Part shown: positions 35,178 through 43,794 of the stretch, in pieces
Numbering within the stretch: position 1 is the first letter of the stretch
Layout of the letters: each line of letters begins with the position of its first letter
From: SIG575 sp964507395
GTDB taxonomy: Bacteria; Bacillota; Clostridia; Oscillospirales; Acutalibacteraceae
Length of the DNA: 64,000 bases
NCBI GenBank assembly: GCA_964507395.1
Contig: CAZDQE010000001.1
Coordinates: forward strand, 45,006-109,005
Direction: 5' to 3'
Position numbers and translations under genes: made by a program
The notes under the pieces: model-generated
Database searches by the model: none
The model's input: the letters and a program-made list of their open reading frames with translations, nothing else
Told to the model about the DNA's origin: nothing

Positions 35178-36134
35178 ATGAAAATCTTTTTCACTGTTTT
35201 AATTGTTCTGTTTGTTTTATCTATTGTTGTTTGTGTCGGTGCAGGTATCGGGATGTTTTGTTATGCGATTAAACGTCCGAAAAAGGGTCCCGATCCGATG
35301 ACGATGGACGATTACAGCGAACATATGAATCCTTTCATGGAGTTTCTGACAAGCGAGAAAAAATGGCTTTTTGACAGAGGCTATGAAAATGTTGAAATAA
35401 CATCACACGATGGCTTAAAGCTTAAGGGTATTCTTGTGTATGCTCCCGAAGAATCTAAAAAGACTGTAATTGCAGTTCACGGATATAAGAACTGCGGTAT
35501 TAATGAATATAGTTCATATATCCGTATGTATCACGAGATGGGGTTTAATGTTCTTGTACCCGATGACAGAGCTCATGGAGCAAGCGAGGGCAAATTTATT
35601 GGTTTTGCTTGGCTTGACAGACGCGATTGTATCGGTTGGATCAATTTTGCTCTTGAAAAGCTCGGAGAAGACTCCTCAATTTTGCTTCACGGCATTTCAA
35701 TGGGTTCGGCAACAGTTATGAATGCATCAGGTGAGAGAGATTTACCCAAGCAGGTTAAGGCTGTTGTGTCAGATTGCGGATATAGCTGTGCGTGGGATCA
35801 GTTTGCTCATGTTTTGAAAAGGAATTTTCATCTGCATGAGTTTCCGGTTCTGTATATTGCGAACATAATTAATAAAATTCTTTGTGGTTATGATTTCAGA
35901 GAAAGCAGCAGTGTGAATCAGGTTAAAAATGCGAAGGTTCCGTTCCTTTTCATACATGGCGGTGAAGACGATTTCGTTCCGACAAAAATGGTCCGCGAGG
36001 TATATAACGCCTGTGGCTCCGTGCAAAAAGAGGTGCATGTTTTCCCCGGTGCTGCTCATGCAGAGAGTTACTATGTCTGCCATGAGGATTACGTGAAGGT
36101 TCTGAAAGCATTTATAGAAAAAATAGAATTTTAA
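35178..36134 (+). CDS. Membrane-anchored alpha/beta hydrolase
   Basis: A 318-residue protein with an N-terminal membrane helix (about 3-29) and an alpha/beta hydrolase domain. The nucleophile is Ser in HGISMGS (about residue 175), the acid probably in HGGEDDFVP, and the histidine in GAAHAES near the end. AVHGYKNCG gives the oxyanion strand. It resembles the BAAT/DUF1749-like and S9/S15 peptidase-related hydrolases that Clostridia have in many copies. The substrate is unknown. It ends at a shared terminator with the convergent DUF4965 gene. Confidence 0.85.
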   Translation: MKIFFTVLIVLFVLSIVVCVGAGIGMFCYAIKRPKKGPDPMTMDDYSEHMNPFMEFLTSEKKWLFDRGYENVEITSHDGLKLKGILVYAPEESKKTVIAVHGYKNCGINEYSSYIRMYHEMGFNVLVPDDRAHGASEGKFIGFAWLDRRDCIGWINFALEKLGEDSSILLHGISMGSATVMNASGERDLPKQVKAVVSDCGYSCAWDQFAHVLKRNFHLHEFPVLYIANIINKILCGYDFRESSSVNQVKNAKVPFLFIHGGEDDFVPTKMVREVYNACGSVQKEVHVFPGAAHAESYYVCHEDYVKVLKAFIEKIEF

Positions 36135-36143
36135 ATGAAAAAT

Positions 36144-36180
36144 CTCCACTTACATTTATCTGTAAGTGGAGAAATTTTTT
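36144..36180. terminator. Bidirectional terminator
   Basis: TCTCCACTTACA (36144-36155) pairs perfectly with 36162-36173 around a 6-nt loop. Seven T follow on the plus strand; the minus strand has a run of A and T. It separates the hydrolase from the convergent DUF4965 gene. Confidence 0.85.
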
Positions 36181-38132
36181 TAGAATTTAAGAAGATTAAT
36201 GAACAAACCACCCTGAACAGTTCTGTTCTGGAAACCGACTTGTTTTGCATCGTGCGTGTAATACCAATCAGTGAAAGGTACTCTGTCAGAAGTTTCTTCA
36301 AGCATTTTCAGCATTGCAGAAATAATCATGTTTCTGTATTCTTCGTCATCTGTGAGAACGGTGGACCACATCTGCCAGTCGCTCTTTGTATAAAGGCTTC
36401 TGCAATCAAGCGGTAAACCATATTTGTTGACTTTGTTTTTATAATAATTTACTTCAGTCTCAAAAATATCATCATCAAAAATATTAAGACCAAAAAGCTT
36501 ATCCCATACAAGGTTATATTTTATGCTCCATGTATCTGCCTTGTCAAATGCAAGTTTATAGTGATCTTCATCAAAAGCATCAATTTTCCATTTAGCGGCA
36601 TATTCTCTTGCGATTTCAGTGTATTTATCTTCCTTGCCCATCATTTTCAGAATCATGCCCCAAGCGGCGATACCCATAATTGCTTTGACAGAAAGGTTGC
36701 AGTTGTGAGCAAGATGTCCTGCAAAGTCGTCTGTGCAGAGCTGGTTTTCAGGATTGTATCCGTATTTTACAAGGTATTCCGCCCATTGATTGAGAATGTC
36801 AAAGTGTTTTTCAGCGTAATCTGTGTTGCATTTTTTCTTGCTGAGTGCTGCAACGCAAAGAAGCATATTTCCGCACTCTTCAACTGGCATCTGACTCTGA
36901 AGTCTCAGGTGACCGCCGTCAATTCCCTGATTACCGTATACCTGACCGTTTACAAGCGGATACTGACCTGCATCATGAGGAGCAAACTCATAAGGCCACT
37001 TATCAGAATATGCAAACTTGAAAATAGGATTGAGCATATATTCAACAAGGTCGGGATTGCAGATAAGGAAAAGTGGTATTGACGGGTACGTAACGTCAAC
37101 TGTTGCTGCACAACCGTTTGAATAACATTCTTTTGATACAAAAAGTCCTGTTTCTCCGTCCCATGCGAGCTTGTGCGCTGCAACGCTCTGACGGTATGCA
37201 ATAGAAATGACCTTTGCATATTCCGTGCTGATTTTTTCAGCATCTGAAATCATTTTACTGTCAAATTCATCGACTTTAGCCATGATTTCATCATAGTCTT
37301 TGATTGCAAGCTCAAGAACATCGTCGAAGTCCTCTCTGTCTTTTGTCCAGTATCCTCTTACACCTCTGCCGAAATATTCAAGTGACAGAATATCATCGTA
37401 ACCAAAGCAGAAGAACCCTGAAGCGGAATCAATACCTGTGTATTCGTCGCGTGCAAATACAGCAGGGTAGTTATCCATTACACGCATTTCCCTGTAGTCC
37501 TCTGTTTCGGAACATTTGCAGTTGTCATCTGTAAATCCTGTTTTGCCGTTGGGAGCTGAGATGCAGACCTTGCCCCAGTTGATTCTTTTGTCGTCTCCGC
37601 TCTTTTTTAGCATGTTTTCTCTGCCACTTGATAAGTACACATATTTTTCAGCTTTTCCGAAAAATACTTTTTCATCAGGTGTATCGGTGCAAAGCATTGC
37701 CGATACATCAACATAAACTGAAACGTCATGCATGTTACCGTCAAGAGATTTAACTTTGTAAGACATATATGAAACAGGTCTTGAGAGAAGCTTTAAATCA
37801 TCAGGCAGAAGGGGCGTTGTGAAAGTGATTTCAAACTCGATTATATCATCACTGAATGTGTAGATAGTTTTAAGCGGCGTTACTGCAAGATTTTTCTGTG
37901 CGATTTTTTCGGGAGTTCCGAAAAATTTATGATAATAAGGATTATGTCTTTTTTTGCCCATGAAGATTTTTTCTTTGCCGTCTACAGTGATAATACCCGT
38001 AAGGGGATTCTGCATATTAGTCCAGTGTCTCGGATAGTCGTCGTTCAGATTGTCTGACATTGACCAGACATTAAAATATGGGTCGCAGGTAATAAGAGGA
38101 ACGGCAGGGTAATGTGTAGATGAGTTTTTCAT
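36180..38132 (-). CDS. DUF4965/DUF5127 (glutaminase A-like) protein, cytoplasmic
   Basis: A 650-residue protein related to fungal glutaminase GtaA: an N-terminal beta-sandwich (DUF5127-like; PLITCDPYFNVWSMSD, TGIITVDGKEK, then up to about 270) and a C-terminal six-hairpin (DUF4965/DUF1793) domain with DVTYPSIPLFL, EFAPHDAGQYP, LVWDKLFGLNIF and FTDWYYTHDAKQVGFQNRTVQGG. There is no signal peptide, unlike secreted fungal and Bacteroides members, so it should act in the cytoplasm. The six-hairpin fold makes a glycosidase role as likely as glutaminase. The start is ATG 38132 with AAAGGA eight bases upstream; ATG 38141 overlaps that site. It lies just past the tRNA-Val terminator. Confidence 0.82.
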   Translation of the reverse strand: MKNSSTHYPAVPLITCDPYFNVWSMSDNLNDDYPRHWTNMQNPLTGIITVDGKEKIFMGKKRHNPYYHKFFGTPEKIAQKNLAVTPLKTIYTFSDDIIEFEITFTTPLLPDDLKLLSRPVSYMSYKVKSLDGNMHDVSVYVDVSAMLCTDTPDEKVFFGKAEKYVYLSSGRENMLKKSGDDKRINWGKVCISAPNGKTGFTDDNCKCSETEDYREMRVMDNYPAVFARDEYTGIDSASGFFCFGYDDILSLEYFGRGVRGYWTKDREDFDDVLELAIKDYDEIMAKVDEFDSKMISDAEKISTEYAKVISIAYRQSVAAHKLAWDGETGLFVSKECYSNGCAATVDVTYPSIPLFLICNPDLVEYMLNPIFKFAYSDKWPYEFAPHDAGQYPLVNGQVYGNQGIDGGHLRLQSQMPVEECGNMLLCVAALSKKKCNTDYAEKHFDILNQWAEYLVKYGYNPENQLCTDDFAGHLAHNCNLSVKAIMGIAAWGMILKMMGKEDKYTEIAREYAAKWKIDAFDEDHYKLAFDKADTWSIKYNLVWDKLFGLNIFDDDIFETEVNYYKNKVNKYGLPLDCRSLYTKSDWQMWSTVLTDDEEYRNMIISAMLKMLEETSDRVPFTDWYYTHDAKQVGFQNRTVQGGLFINLLKF

Positions 38133-38152
38133 ATCGGACATCCTTTCATTCT

Positions 38153-38185
38153 AAAAAATCCGCAATCAACAAATTGATTGCGGAT
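38153..38185 (-). terminator. Terminator of tRNA-Val
   Basis: On the minus strand ATCCGCAATCAA pairs perfectly over 12 bp with TTGATTGCGGAT around a 4-nt loop, followed by six T. It lies 5 bp after the tRNA CCA and about 20 bp before the DUF4965 start. Confidence 0.9.
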
Positions 38186-38190
38186 TAATT

Positions 38191-38266
38191 TGGTGGACAT
38201 TAACGGACTCGAACCGCTGACCCTTCGCACGTCAAGCGAATGCTCTACCAGCTGAGCTAAATGTCC
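38191..38266 (-). tRNA. tRNA-Val (GAC)
   Basis: All four arms fold by hand. The acceptor is GGACATT/AATGTCC, the D arm GCTC/GAGC, the anticodon stem TTCGC/GCGAA with loop TTGACGT (anticodon GAC), and the T arm AGCGG-TTCGAGT-CCGTT. The discriminator is A and the CCA end is encoded. Length is 76 nt. Confidence 0.97.
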
Positions 38267-38284
38267 AAAGCACATTGCTTAAAG

Positions 38285-38313
38285 ATTATACTATATAAAA
38301 AAATAAAAAGCAA
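38285..38313 (-). promoter_or_regulatory. Promoter of tRNA-Val
   Basis: On the minus strand TTGCTT (plus 38308-38313) and TATAAT (plus 38285-38290) are 17 bp apart, 18 bp before the mature tRNA 5' end. Confidence 0.7.
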
Positions 38314-38329
38314 GTGTTTTATAAAATAT

Positions 38330-39808
38330 TTATTTTGCTGTTTTCATCTCGTACTTCGGCTCGCATGTAACATTGATTCCGAGACGTCTGTAAAGTTTTT
38401 CATCAACATCAGAAATTACAACTGAGAAGTGAGCATCACAACCTTTAAGGCTTTCAAGCTGGTCTATAGCTTTCTGTGCATCGGGATTTGTTACTGCACT
38501 CATACAAAGAGCAATAAGGACTTCATCTGAATGAAGTCTGGGATTTCTGTGATGAAGGTTGGTCGTTTTCAAAGTACAGATAGGTTCAATTACTTCAGGG
38601 CTGATGATGTTAATATTTTCATCAATTCCCGCCAGTTCTTTAAGAGCATTGAGAAGAAGAGCAGAGGAAGCACCTAAAAGGCTGGAGGTTTTACCTGTAA
38701 TTACTTTTCCGTTGTGAAGCACCATACCGCCTGCAGGTGCGCCTGTTTTTTCAGCTTTTTTGATTGAGGCTTCGATAGCAGGGCACATATCGGCAGTAAT
38801 GCCTTCTCTGTTCATAATAAGCTCGATTTTCTTGACTGTTTCAGCACTGCCTTTACCTTTTATGAAATCGCTCTGAGCATTATAATATCTTCTGAGAATT
38901 TCCATGTGGCATGCATGGCACACAACATCATTGTCAATAATGCAGAAGCCTGCCATATTAACGCCCATGTCTGTAGGTGATTTGTAAGGAGATTTGCCCT
39001 GAATTCTTGTAAACATTTCGTCAAGAACAGGGAATATTTCAACGTCTCTGTTATAGTTGACTGTTGTTTTGCCGTATGCATCAAGGTGGAACGGGTCAAT
39101 CATGTTAACATCATTAAGGTCAGCAGTAGCGGCTTCATAAGCTAAGTTAACAGGATGCTTGAGAGGCAGATTCCATATGGGGAAAGTTTCGTATTTTGCG
39201 TAACCTGATTTGATATTCCGTTTATTATCGTGATAAATCTGTGAAAGACAAGTTGCCATTTTACCGCTACCCGGACCCGGAGCAGTGATAACTACAAGTG
39301 AACGCTCGGTTTCAATGTATTCGTTTGCACCGTAACCTTCGTCGCTTACAATTTTGTTTACATCTGAGGGGTATCCGTCGATAGGATAATGCTTGTAGTT
39401 TTTAATGCCTAAATGAGTTAAACGGTTAAGATATGCCTTTGCGGCAGGCTGACCCGTGTAGCATGTTACAACGACGCTTCCCACAAACAGTTCAAGGTCT
39501 CTGAAAATATTAATGAGTCTTAAAACATCTTCATCATAAGTGATACCGAGGTCACCGCGTGTTTTCTTCTTTTCAATGTCATTTGCATTTATAACAACAA
39601 CAATTTCAACTTCATCCTTAAGAGTCTGGAGCATTCTTATCTTGCTGTCAGGCTCGAAACCGGGGAGAACACGGCTGGCGTGGTAATCATCAAAAAGCTT
39701 ACCGCCGAACTCAAGATAGAGTTTTCCGCCGAAGTCATTGATTCTCTTTCTGATGTTTTCAGATTGGAATGAGAGATATTTTTCATTATCAAAACCAATT
39801 TTTTTCAT
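38330..39808 (-). CDS. DUF1846 family protein
   Basis: A 492-residue protein matching the DUF1846 family over its whole length: GFDNEKYLSFQSENIRKRI at the start, VVITAPGPGSGKMATCLSQ with a P-loop-like GPGSGK, and LHHRNPRLHSDEVLIALCMSA near the end. Members are cytoplasmic, common in Clostridia and streptococci, and of unknown function; the GSGK loop suggests nucleotide binding. I choose ATG 39808; the GTG at 39826 has no ribosome binding site. A TTGAAA-N17-TATAAT promoter lies upstream. It is followed on the same strand by tRNA-Val. Confidence 0.88.
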   Translation of the reverse strand: MKKIGFDNEKYLSFQSENIRKRINDFGGKLYLEFGGKLFDDYHASRVLPGFEPDSKIRMLQTLKDEVEIVVVINANDIEKKKTRGDLGITYDEDVLRLINIFRDLELFVGSVVVTCYTGQPAAKAYLNRLTHLGIKNYKHYPIDGYPSDVNKIVSDEGYGANEYIETERSLVVITAPGPGSGKMATCLSQIYHDNKRNIKSGYAKYETFPIWNLPLKHPVNLAYEAATADLNDVNMIDPFHLDAYGKTTVNYNRDVEIFPVLDEMFTRIQGKSPYKSPTDMGVNMAGFCIIDNDVVCHACHMEILRRYYNAQSDFIKGKGSAETVKKIELIMNREGITADMCPAIEASIKKAEKTGAPAGGMVLHNGKVITGKTSSLLGASSALLLNALKELAGIDENINIISPEVIEPICTLKTTNLHHRNPRLHSDEVLIALCMSAVTNPDAQKAIDQLESLKGCDAHFSVVISDVDEKLYRRLGINVTCEPKYEMKTAK

Positions 39809-39854
39809 CTTCACATCTTCTTTCACAAATTAGTTGTGCCATGCTAACTAAATT

Positions 39855-39883
39855 ATTATACTATATATCTTGCTTATTTTCAA
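39855..39883 (-). promoter_or_regulatory. Sigma-A promoter of the DUF1846 gene
   Basis: On the minus strand TTGAAA (plus 39878-39883) and TATAAT (plus 39855-39860) are 17 bp apart. Confidence 0.7.
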
Positions 39884-39932
39884 GGGTAATTTAATTTTAC
39901 ATAATATTTTAAAATATTTCCTCATCTTACTG

Positions 39933-39961
39933 TTGATAAGTTTGCTTTTTTATGTTAAAAT
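39933..39961 (+). promoter_or_regulatory. Sigma-A promoter of the alpha-galactosidase gene
   Basis: TTGATA (39933-39938) and TAAAAT (39956-39961) are 17 bp apart, 30 bp before the ATG at 39992. It is divergent from the DUF1846 promoter. Confidence 0.6.
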
Positions 39962-39991
39962 TAAATAAATATGAGCTAAGGAGCTGAAAAA

Positions 39992-41668
39992 ATGTATAAG
40001 TTTAACTCTTTTATCAAGTACAGGGTAAACGGTAAGGTTTACACAAGCTATGAAACAGACAGTTCACATTGTAAAATTGAGTATTTTGCAGATGACAAAA
40101 AAATCACTGCAAAAATAATTCCTGCAGAAAAAATTGAGCTTATTGAATTCAAGCTTGATACAAGAATTCCTTATAAAAAAGGTGATGTTTTTTTCTCAAA
40201 CGGTTACCAATCATGGTCAACATCATGGGAAGTCCAGAAGGAGTCTGTTCTTAAAACAACAAGTCCTATCACAAATATCTGCAACTGGTCCAAAAATGCC
40301 GCACAGGTAAGCGGTGACTACATGTTCTCAGGCTATAAAAAGCAAAAAGGCTATTTCCACAGTAACGGCTATACATACATCAGAAACGGAAAGGATCTTG
40401 AATTTTTCGGTTCACTCTCTGAAAGAAACGGTTACACACTTTTCAGATATGACATGAACACATCTGATTTTTCTGTTATCAAGGATGTTGAAGGTCTTGT
40501 GATTGACAGTGAATATCAGCTTCTTGACGTTGTTTGCTTCAAGGGCGAGTATGATGAAGTATTTGATAAATACTTTGAGGCAATGAAAGTTCCGACACCT
40601 AGAATCAAACACCTTGCAGGTTATACTTCATGGTATAATTATTTCCAGAAAATTGATGAAAACATAATCATTCGTGACCTTGAAGGTCTTGACAGAGCAA
40701 AAGACAGCGTTTCAATTTATCAGGTTGACGACGGTTATGAGCCAAAGGTTGGTGACTGGATTCTCCCTAATAAAAAATTCCCCAAGGGCATGAAGTATAT
40801 CGCCGACAGCATCCATGACAAGGGTTATCTTGCGGGCATCTGGCTTGCTCCTTTCAGTTGTGAAACTGATTCAGTTGTAGCAAAAAAGCATCCTGAATGG
40901 TTTATTAAAGTTCCCGGAACTGACAAGCGTCATCTTGGCACCTTTGCCTGGGGCGGCTCATATACACTTGATATCTACAATGAAGATGCAAGAAACTACA
41001 TTAAAAACTGCTTCGATGTTGTACTCAATGAATGGGGCTATGACATGGTGAAGCTCGACTTCCTCTACAGTCAGTGTGTATTCCCGAGAAACGGCAAAAC
41101 AAGGGGACAGATTATGTGCGAGGCAATGGATTTCCTTCGCGAATGTGTAGGCGATAAGCTTTTCCTCGGTTGCGGGGTACCGCTTCTTCCTTCATTCGGT
41201 GTTGTCGATGCTTGCAGAATCAGTTGTGACGTCAGTCTTTCATACAGACCTAAAATTGAAAATGTTCTCAATCTCAACAACGAGCTTCCCTCAGCTCAGA
41301 ACGCAATCAATAATACGATTTTCAGAAGACATCTTGACGGCAGAGTATTCTGTAATGACCCCGATGTATTCTTCCTTCGCAGTAACAACCTTAAGTTCAA
41401 TTTTGAACAGAAGCTTCTCCTTGCATTTATTAATAATCTTATGGGTAACGTTCTCTTTGTTTCAGATAATGCAGGGGATTATTCGGAAAAGGAAATTGAA
41501 CTTCTTAAAATGTTCTTTAAAGAGAACAATGCAAAAATTATTTCTGCAGAGAGAGTTAATCTCGGTGATGATATTGAAGTTGTTTTTGATAACGGAAACG
41601 GTGCAAAAACACTTAAATTCAATCTGCTTACAGGTGTAAGTAATATCAGAGAAATTTTAGGAGTATAA
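39992..41668 (+). CDS. GH36-type alpha-galactosidase, cytoplasmic
   Basis: A 558-residue glycoside hydrolase of clan GH-D. The likely nucleophile is Asp356 in VKLDFLYS and the acid/base Asp413 in CRISCDVS. FFSNGYQSWSTSW, AGYTSWYNYF, YQVDDGYEP, GIWLAPF and the late DPDVFFLR region are typical of GH36. It is shorter than the 700-residue classical enzymes and has no signal peptide, so it would act on imported alpha-galactosides such as melibiose or raffinose fragments. No transporter lies nearby. The cyclophilin gene follows after 4 bp, an odd partner in a shared transcript. Confidence 0.88.
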   Translation: MYKFNSFIKYRVNGKVYTSYETDSSHCKIEYFADDKKITAKIIPAEKIELIEFKLDTRIPYKKGDVFFSNGYQSWSTSWEVQKESVLKTTSPITNICNWSKNAAQVSGDYMFSGYKKQKGYFHSNGYTYIRNGKDLEFFGSLSERNGYTLFRYDMNTSDFSVIKDVEGLVIDSEYQLLDVVCFKGEYDEVFDKYFEAMKVPTPRIKHLAGYTSWYNYFQKIDENIIIRDLEGLDRAKDSVSIYQVDDGYEPKVGDWILPNKKFPKGMKYIADSIHDKGYLAGIWLAPFSCETDSVVAKKHPEWFIKVPGTDKRHLGTFAWGGSYTLDIYNEDARNYIKNCFDVVLNEWGYDMVKLDFLYSQCVFPRNGKTRGQIMCEAMDFLRECVGDKLFLGCGVPLLPSFGVVDACRISCDVSLSYRPKIENVLNLNNELPSAQNAINNTIFRRHLDGRVFCNDPDVFFLRSNNLKFNFEQKLLLAFINNLMGNVLFVSDNAGDYSEKEIELLKMFFKENNAKIISAERVNLGDDIEVVFDNGNGAKTLKFNLLTGVSNIREILGV

Positions 41669-41672
41669 AACT

Positions 41673-42290
41673 ATGAAAAAATCAGTATTAAAAAAAGTTA
41701 TAGCTGCTCTTCTTGCAGCGGTTCTTGTTTTCTCGCTTGCAGGATGTTCAGGATCAGTCAGCGATGAGCACTCCTTTGTAAAGGTAACAATGGAAACAGG
41801 GGACAGCTTCATAATTGAGCTTATGCCCGAGTATGCACCTGAAACCGTTGAAAACTTTCTTCAGCTTGTAGAATCCGGTTTCTATGACGGACTTACATTC
41901 CACAGAATTTATCCCGGCTTTATGGCACAGGGCGGTGACCCTTCAGGTGACGGTACAGGCGGAAGCGATAAAGAAATCAAGGGTGAATTTTCATCAAACG
42001 GCTACGATAAAAACACCTTGTCCCATGAAAGAGGCGTAATTTCAATGGCAAGGTCAAATGATCCCGACTCAGCAAGCAGTCAGTTCTTTATCTGCTACTC
42101 GGACGATTATAAATCAACCCTCGATGGAAACTATGCAGCTTTCGGCAAGGTCATTGAAGGCATGGAAACTGTTGATGCACTCGCTGAGTGTGAAAGAGTA
42201 TATTCGACAAGCGATCAGGCTTTCTCTACTCCTGTAGATCCGCCTGTAATGGAAAAAGTTGAAATTATCGACTACACGGTTTCTGAATAA
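41673..42290 (+). CDS. Cyclophilin-type peptidyl-prolyl isomerase lipoprotein
   Basis: A 205-residue protein with a lipoprotein signal (about 1-25, lipobox SLAGC) and a cyclophilin domain (about 36-200) showing YAPETVENFLQLVESGFYDGLTFHRI, GFMAQGGDP, SMARSNDPDSASSQFFI and AFGKVIEGM. It is attached to the outer face of the membrane and probably helps fold exported proteins, which fits the surface-assembly genes downstream. It starts 4 bp after the alpha-galactosidase stop. Confidence 0.93.
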   Translation: MKKSVLKKVIAALLAAVLVFSLAGCSGSVSDEHSFVKVTMETGDSFIIELMPEYAPETVENFLQLVESGFYDGLTFHRIYPGFMAQGGDPSGDGTGGSDKEIKGEFSSNGYDKNTLSHERGVISMARSNDPDSASSQFFICYSDDYKSTLDGNYAAFGKVIEGMETVDALAECERVYSTSDQAFSTPVDPPVMEKVEIIDYTVSE

Positions 42291-42300
42291 TTAAAAATTG

Positions 42301-42329
42301 TTGACTTTTGAGTAAGTTTGTGATAAAAT
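42301..42329 (+). promoter_or_regulatory. Sigma-A promoter of the APQTG protein/sortase cluster
   Basis: TTGACT (42301-42306) and TAAAAT (42324-42329) are 17 bp apart, starting 11 bp after the isomerase stop and about 52 bp before the next ATG. Confidence 0.6.
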
Positions 42330-42381
42330 TATTTTGTCTGATAATGACTAATTTTAAATAATTTTATTTGAGGTGTAGATC

Positions 42382-42924
42382 ATGAAAAAAGTTTTATCTG
42401 TTTTACTCGCATTGGCACTTGTATTTGCGTGTGCATTGACATCCTTTGCGGCAAATAGTCCCACACCTGATAAATACTATACAGTTGATGCCGAAGCTGC
42501 TGTTATCGGCACAGGTGTTGCTGTAGCTGCTCCTACAGTCGGCAAAGCAGGTCAGATCGTTGTCCTCACTGCAACTGCTGCAGAGGGTTATGTATTTGAC
42601 CACTGGGAACTTGACGGTATGTTTGAAATCGTTGAAGGTACAATTTATGACCCCGAAATCAAGGTCGAGATCGTTCCTGATGCTGATAATAAAACACATG
42701 GAGATCTTGAAGACCGCGCTGATATTGTGGGTGATGCACACTTTAAGCCTATTGACGGCGAAGAAACAACGGGTGAACAGGTAACTGCAAAACCTGATGA
42801 CGGTTCCGTTGCTCCTCAGACAGGCGTTATGGACACTCAGGCAATCGCAATTATTGCTTTTGCCGTTATAGGTCTTATGGCTGTTGCAGTAGTTTATAAA
42901 AAGCGTACAGAGAAAACAAAATAA
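42382..42924 (+). CDS. Small secreted protein with APQTG sortase-like tail
   Basis: A 180-residue protein with a signal peptide (about 1-23, ending TSFA), a compact domain at 35-130 and a C-terminal anchor. The domain (GQIVVLTATAAEGYVFDHWELDG ... DAHFKP) looks like a divergent InlB B-repeat (PF18998 type). After an acidic linker comes APQTG at 144-148, a hydrophobic helix at 154-171 and the tail KKRTEKTK, the layout of a cell-wall sorting signal with PQTG in place of LPxTG. The class B sortase gene 72 bp downstream is the obvious enzyme. GAGGTG precedes the start. Confidence 0.78.
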   Translation: MKKVLSVLLALALVFACALTSFAANSPTPDKYYTVDAEAAVIGTGVAVAAPTVGKAGQIVVLTATAAEGYVFDHWELDGMFEIVEGTIYDPEIKVEIVPDADNKTHGDLEDRADIVGDAHFKPIDGEETTGEQVTAKPDDGSVAPQTGVMDTQAIAIIAFAVIGLMAVAVVYKKRTEKTK

Positions 42925-42943
42925 AATGAATAATTAATTTCTG

Positions 42944-42976
42944 AAGGTCTTGTTTTCAATTTGAATCCAAGACCTT
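42944..42976 (+). other. Hairpin between the APQTG gene and the sortase gene
   Basis: AAGGTCTTG (42944-42952) pairs perfectly with CAAGACCTT (42968-42976) around a 15-nt loop. No T-run follows, so it is not a standard terminator. It could protect or separate the upstream mRNA segment. Confidence 0.4.
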
Positions 42977-42996
42977 TAGTTAATATGAGGGTATAT

Positions 42997-43794
42997 ATGA
43001 GCTCAAGAGAAAACGAAAGAAAAAAAGCGAATAAAATTGCAATAATTATTCTCATTGTCTTTCTTCTCCTTTGTCTGCTGGGCGGTCTTGGATATCTGGG
43101 TTTCCAGTGGTATGGCGGTTATGCTGCTGAACAATCATACGGAAATCTTATGGAGTTTGTTGACGGAGCCGTTAATGCGGGTGAAAAGGACGCGGAGGAA
43201 AATCTTGTTGACAATCCCATTGATTTTGCTTCACTCAAGGAAAAAAACGATGAAGTTTATGCGTGGATTGAAATTCCTAACACAAAAATCAACTATCCTA
43301 TTGTTCAGAGCAGAGTAGATGATAACTATTATCTCAACAGGTCTATTGATAAAAAATATCTCTTTGCAGGTATGATTTATTCTCAGTCCTGTAACAGTCT
43401 TGATTTCTTTGATCCTGTAACGGTTCTTTACGGTCACAATATGAATAACGGCACAATGTTCCAGAATCTGCACAAATTTCAGGATGCAACCTTCTTTGAA
43501 GAAAACGAGTATTTTTATGTGTATACGGAAAATCACATTTTCACATACAGGGTCATCTCTGCTTTCAAATATGACAATCGTCATATAATGAATTCCTTTG
43601 ATTTTAATGACCTTGCTCAACTTGAAGAGTTTCAGAGTACGGTTCTTAATCCCAACAGCTTAATAAAAAATGTGAGAAGCGGTATTGAACTTAATCAATA
43701 TTCAAAAGTTCTTGTTTTAAGCACATGTATCAACGATAAAAGAGCAAGATATCTTGTTTGTGGGGTGATGGTTGACGATGAAAAAACGAAATGA
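42997..43794 (+). CDS. srtB: Class B sortase
   Basis: A 265-residue transpeptidase with an N-terminal membrane anchor (about 13-35) and a class B sortase domain. The catalytic set is His147 in LYGHNMNNG, Cys244 in LSTC and Arg251 in RARYLV. VYAWIEIPNTKINYPIVQ and YYLNRSIDKKY are class B landmarks. It should join the APQTG protein, or others, to wall peptidoglycan or to each other. I choose ATG 42997 with TGAGGG five bases upstream; the TTG at 42961 lies in the hairpin region. The LCP gene overlaps its last 17 bases. Confidence 0.92.
   Translation: MSSRENERKKANKIAIIILIVFLLLCLLGGLGYLGFQWYGGYAAEQSYGNLMEFVDGAVNAGEKDAEENLVDNPIDFASLKEKNDEVYAWIEIPNTKINYPIVQSRVDDNYYLNRSIDKKYLFAGMIYSQSCNSLDFFDPVTVLYGHNMNNGTMFQNLHKFQDATFFEENEYFYVYTENHIFTYRVISAFKYDNRHIMNSFDFNDLAQLEEFQSTVLNPNSLIKNVRSGIELNQYSKVLVLSTCINDKRARYLVCGVMVDDEKTK

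Noticed and set aside
42961..42996. TTG and first ATG starts for the sortase
   Set aside because: They lie in or next to the intergenic hairpin and lack a Shine-Dalgarno; ATG 42997 has TGAGGG at proper distance.
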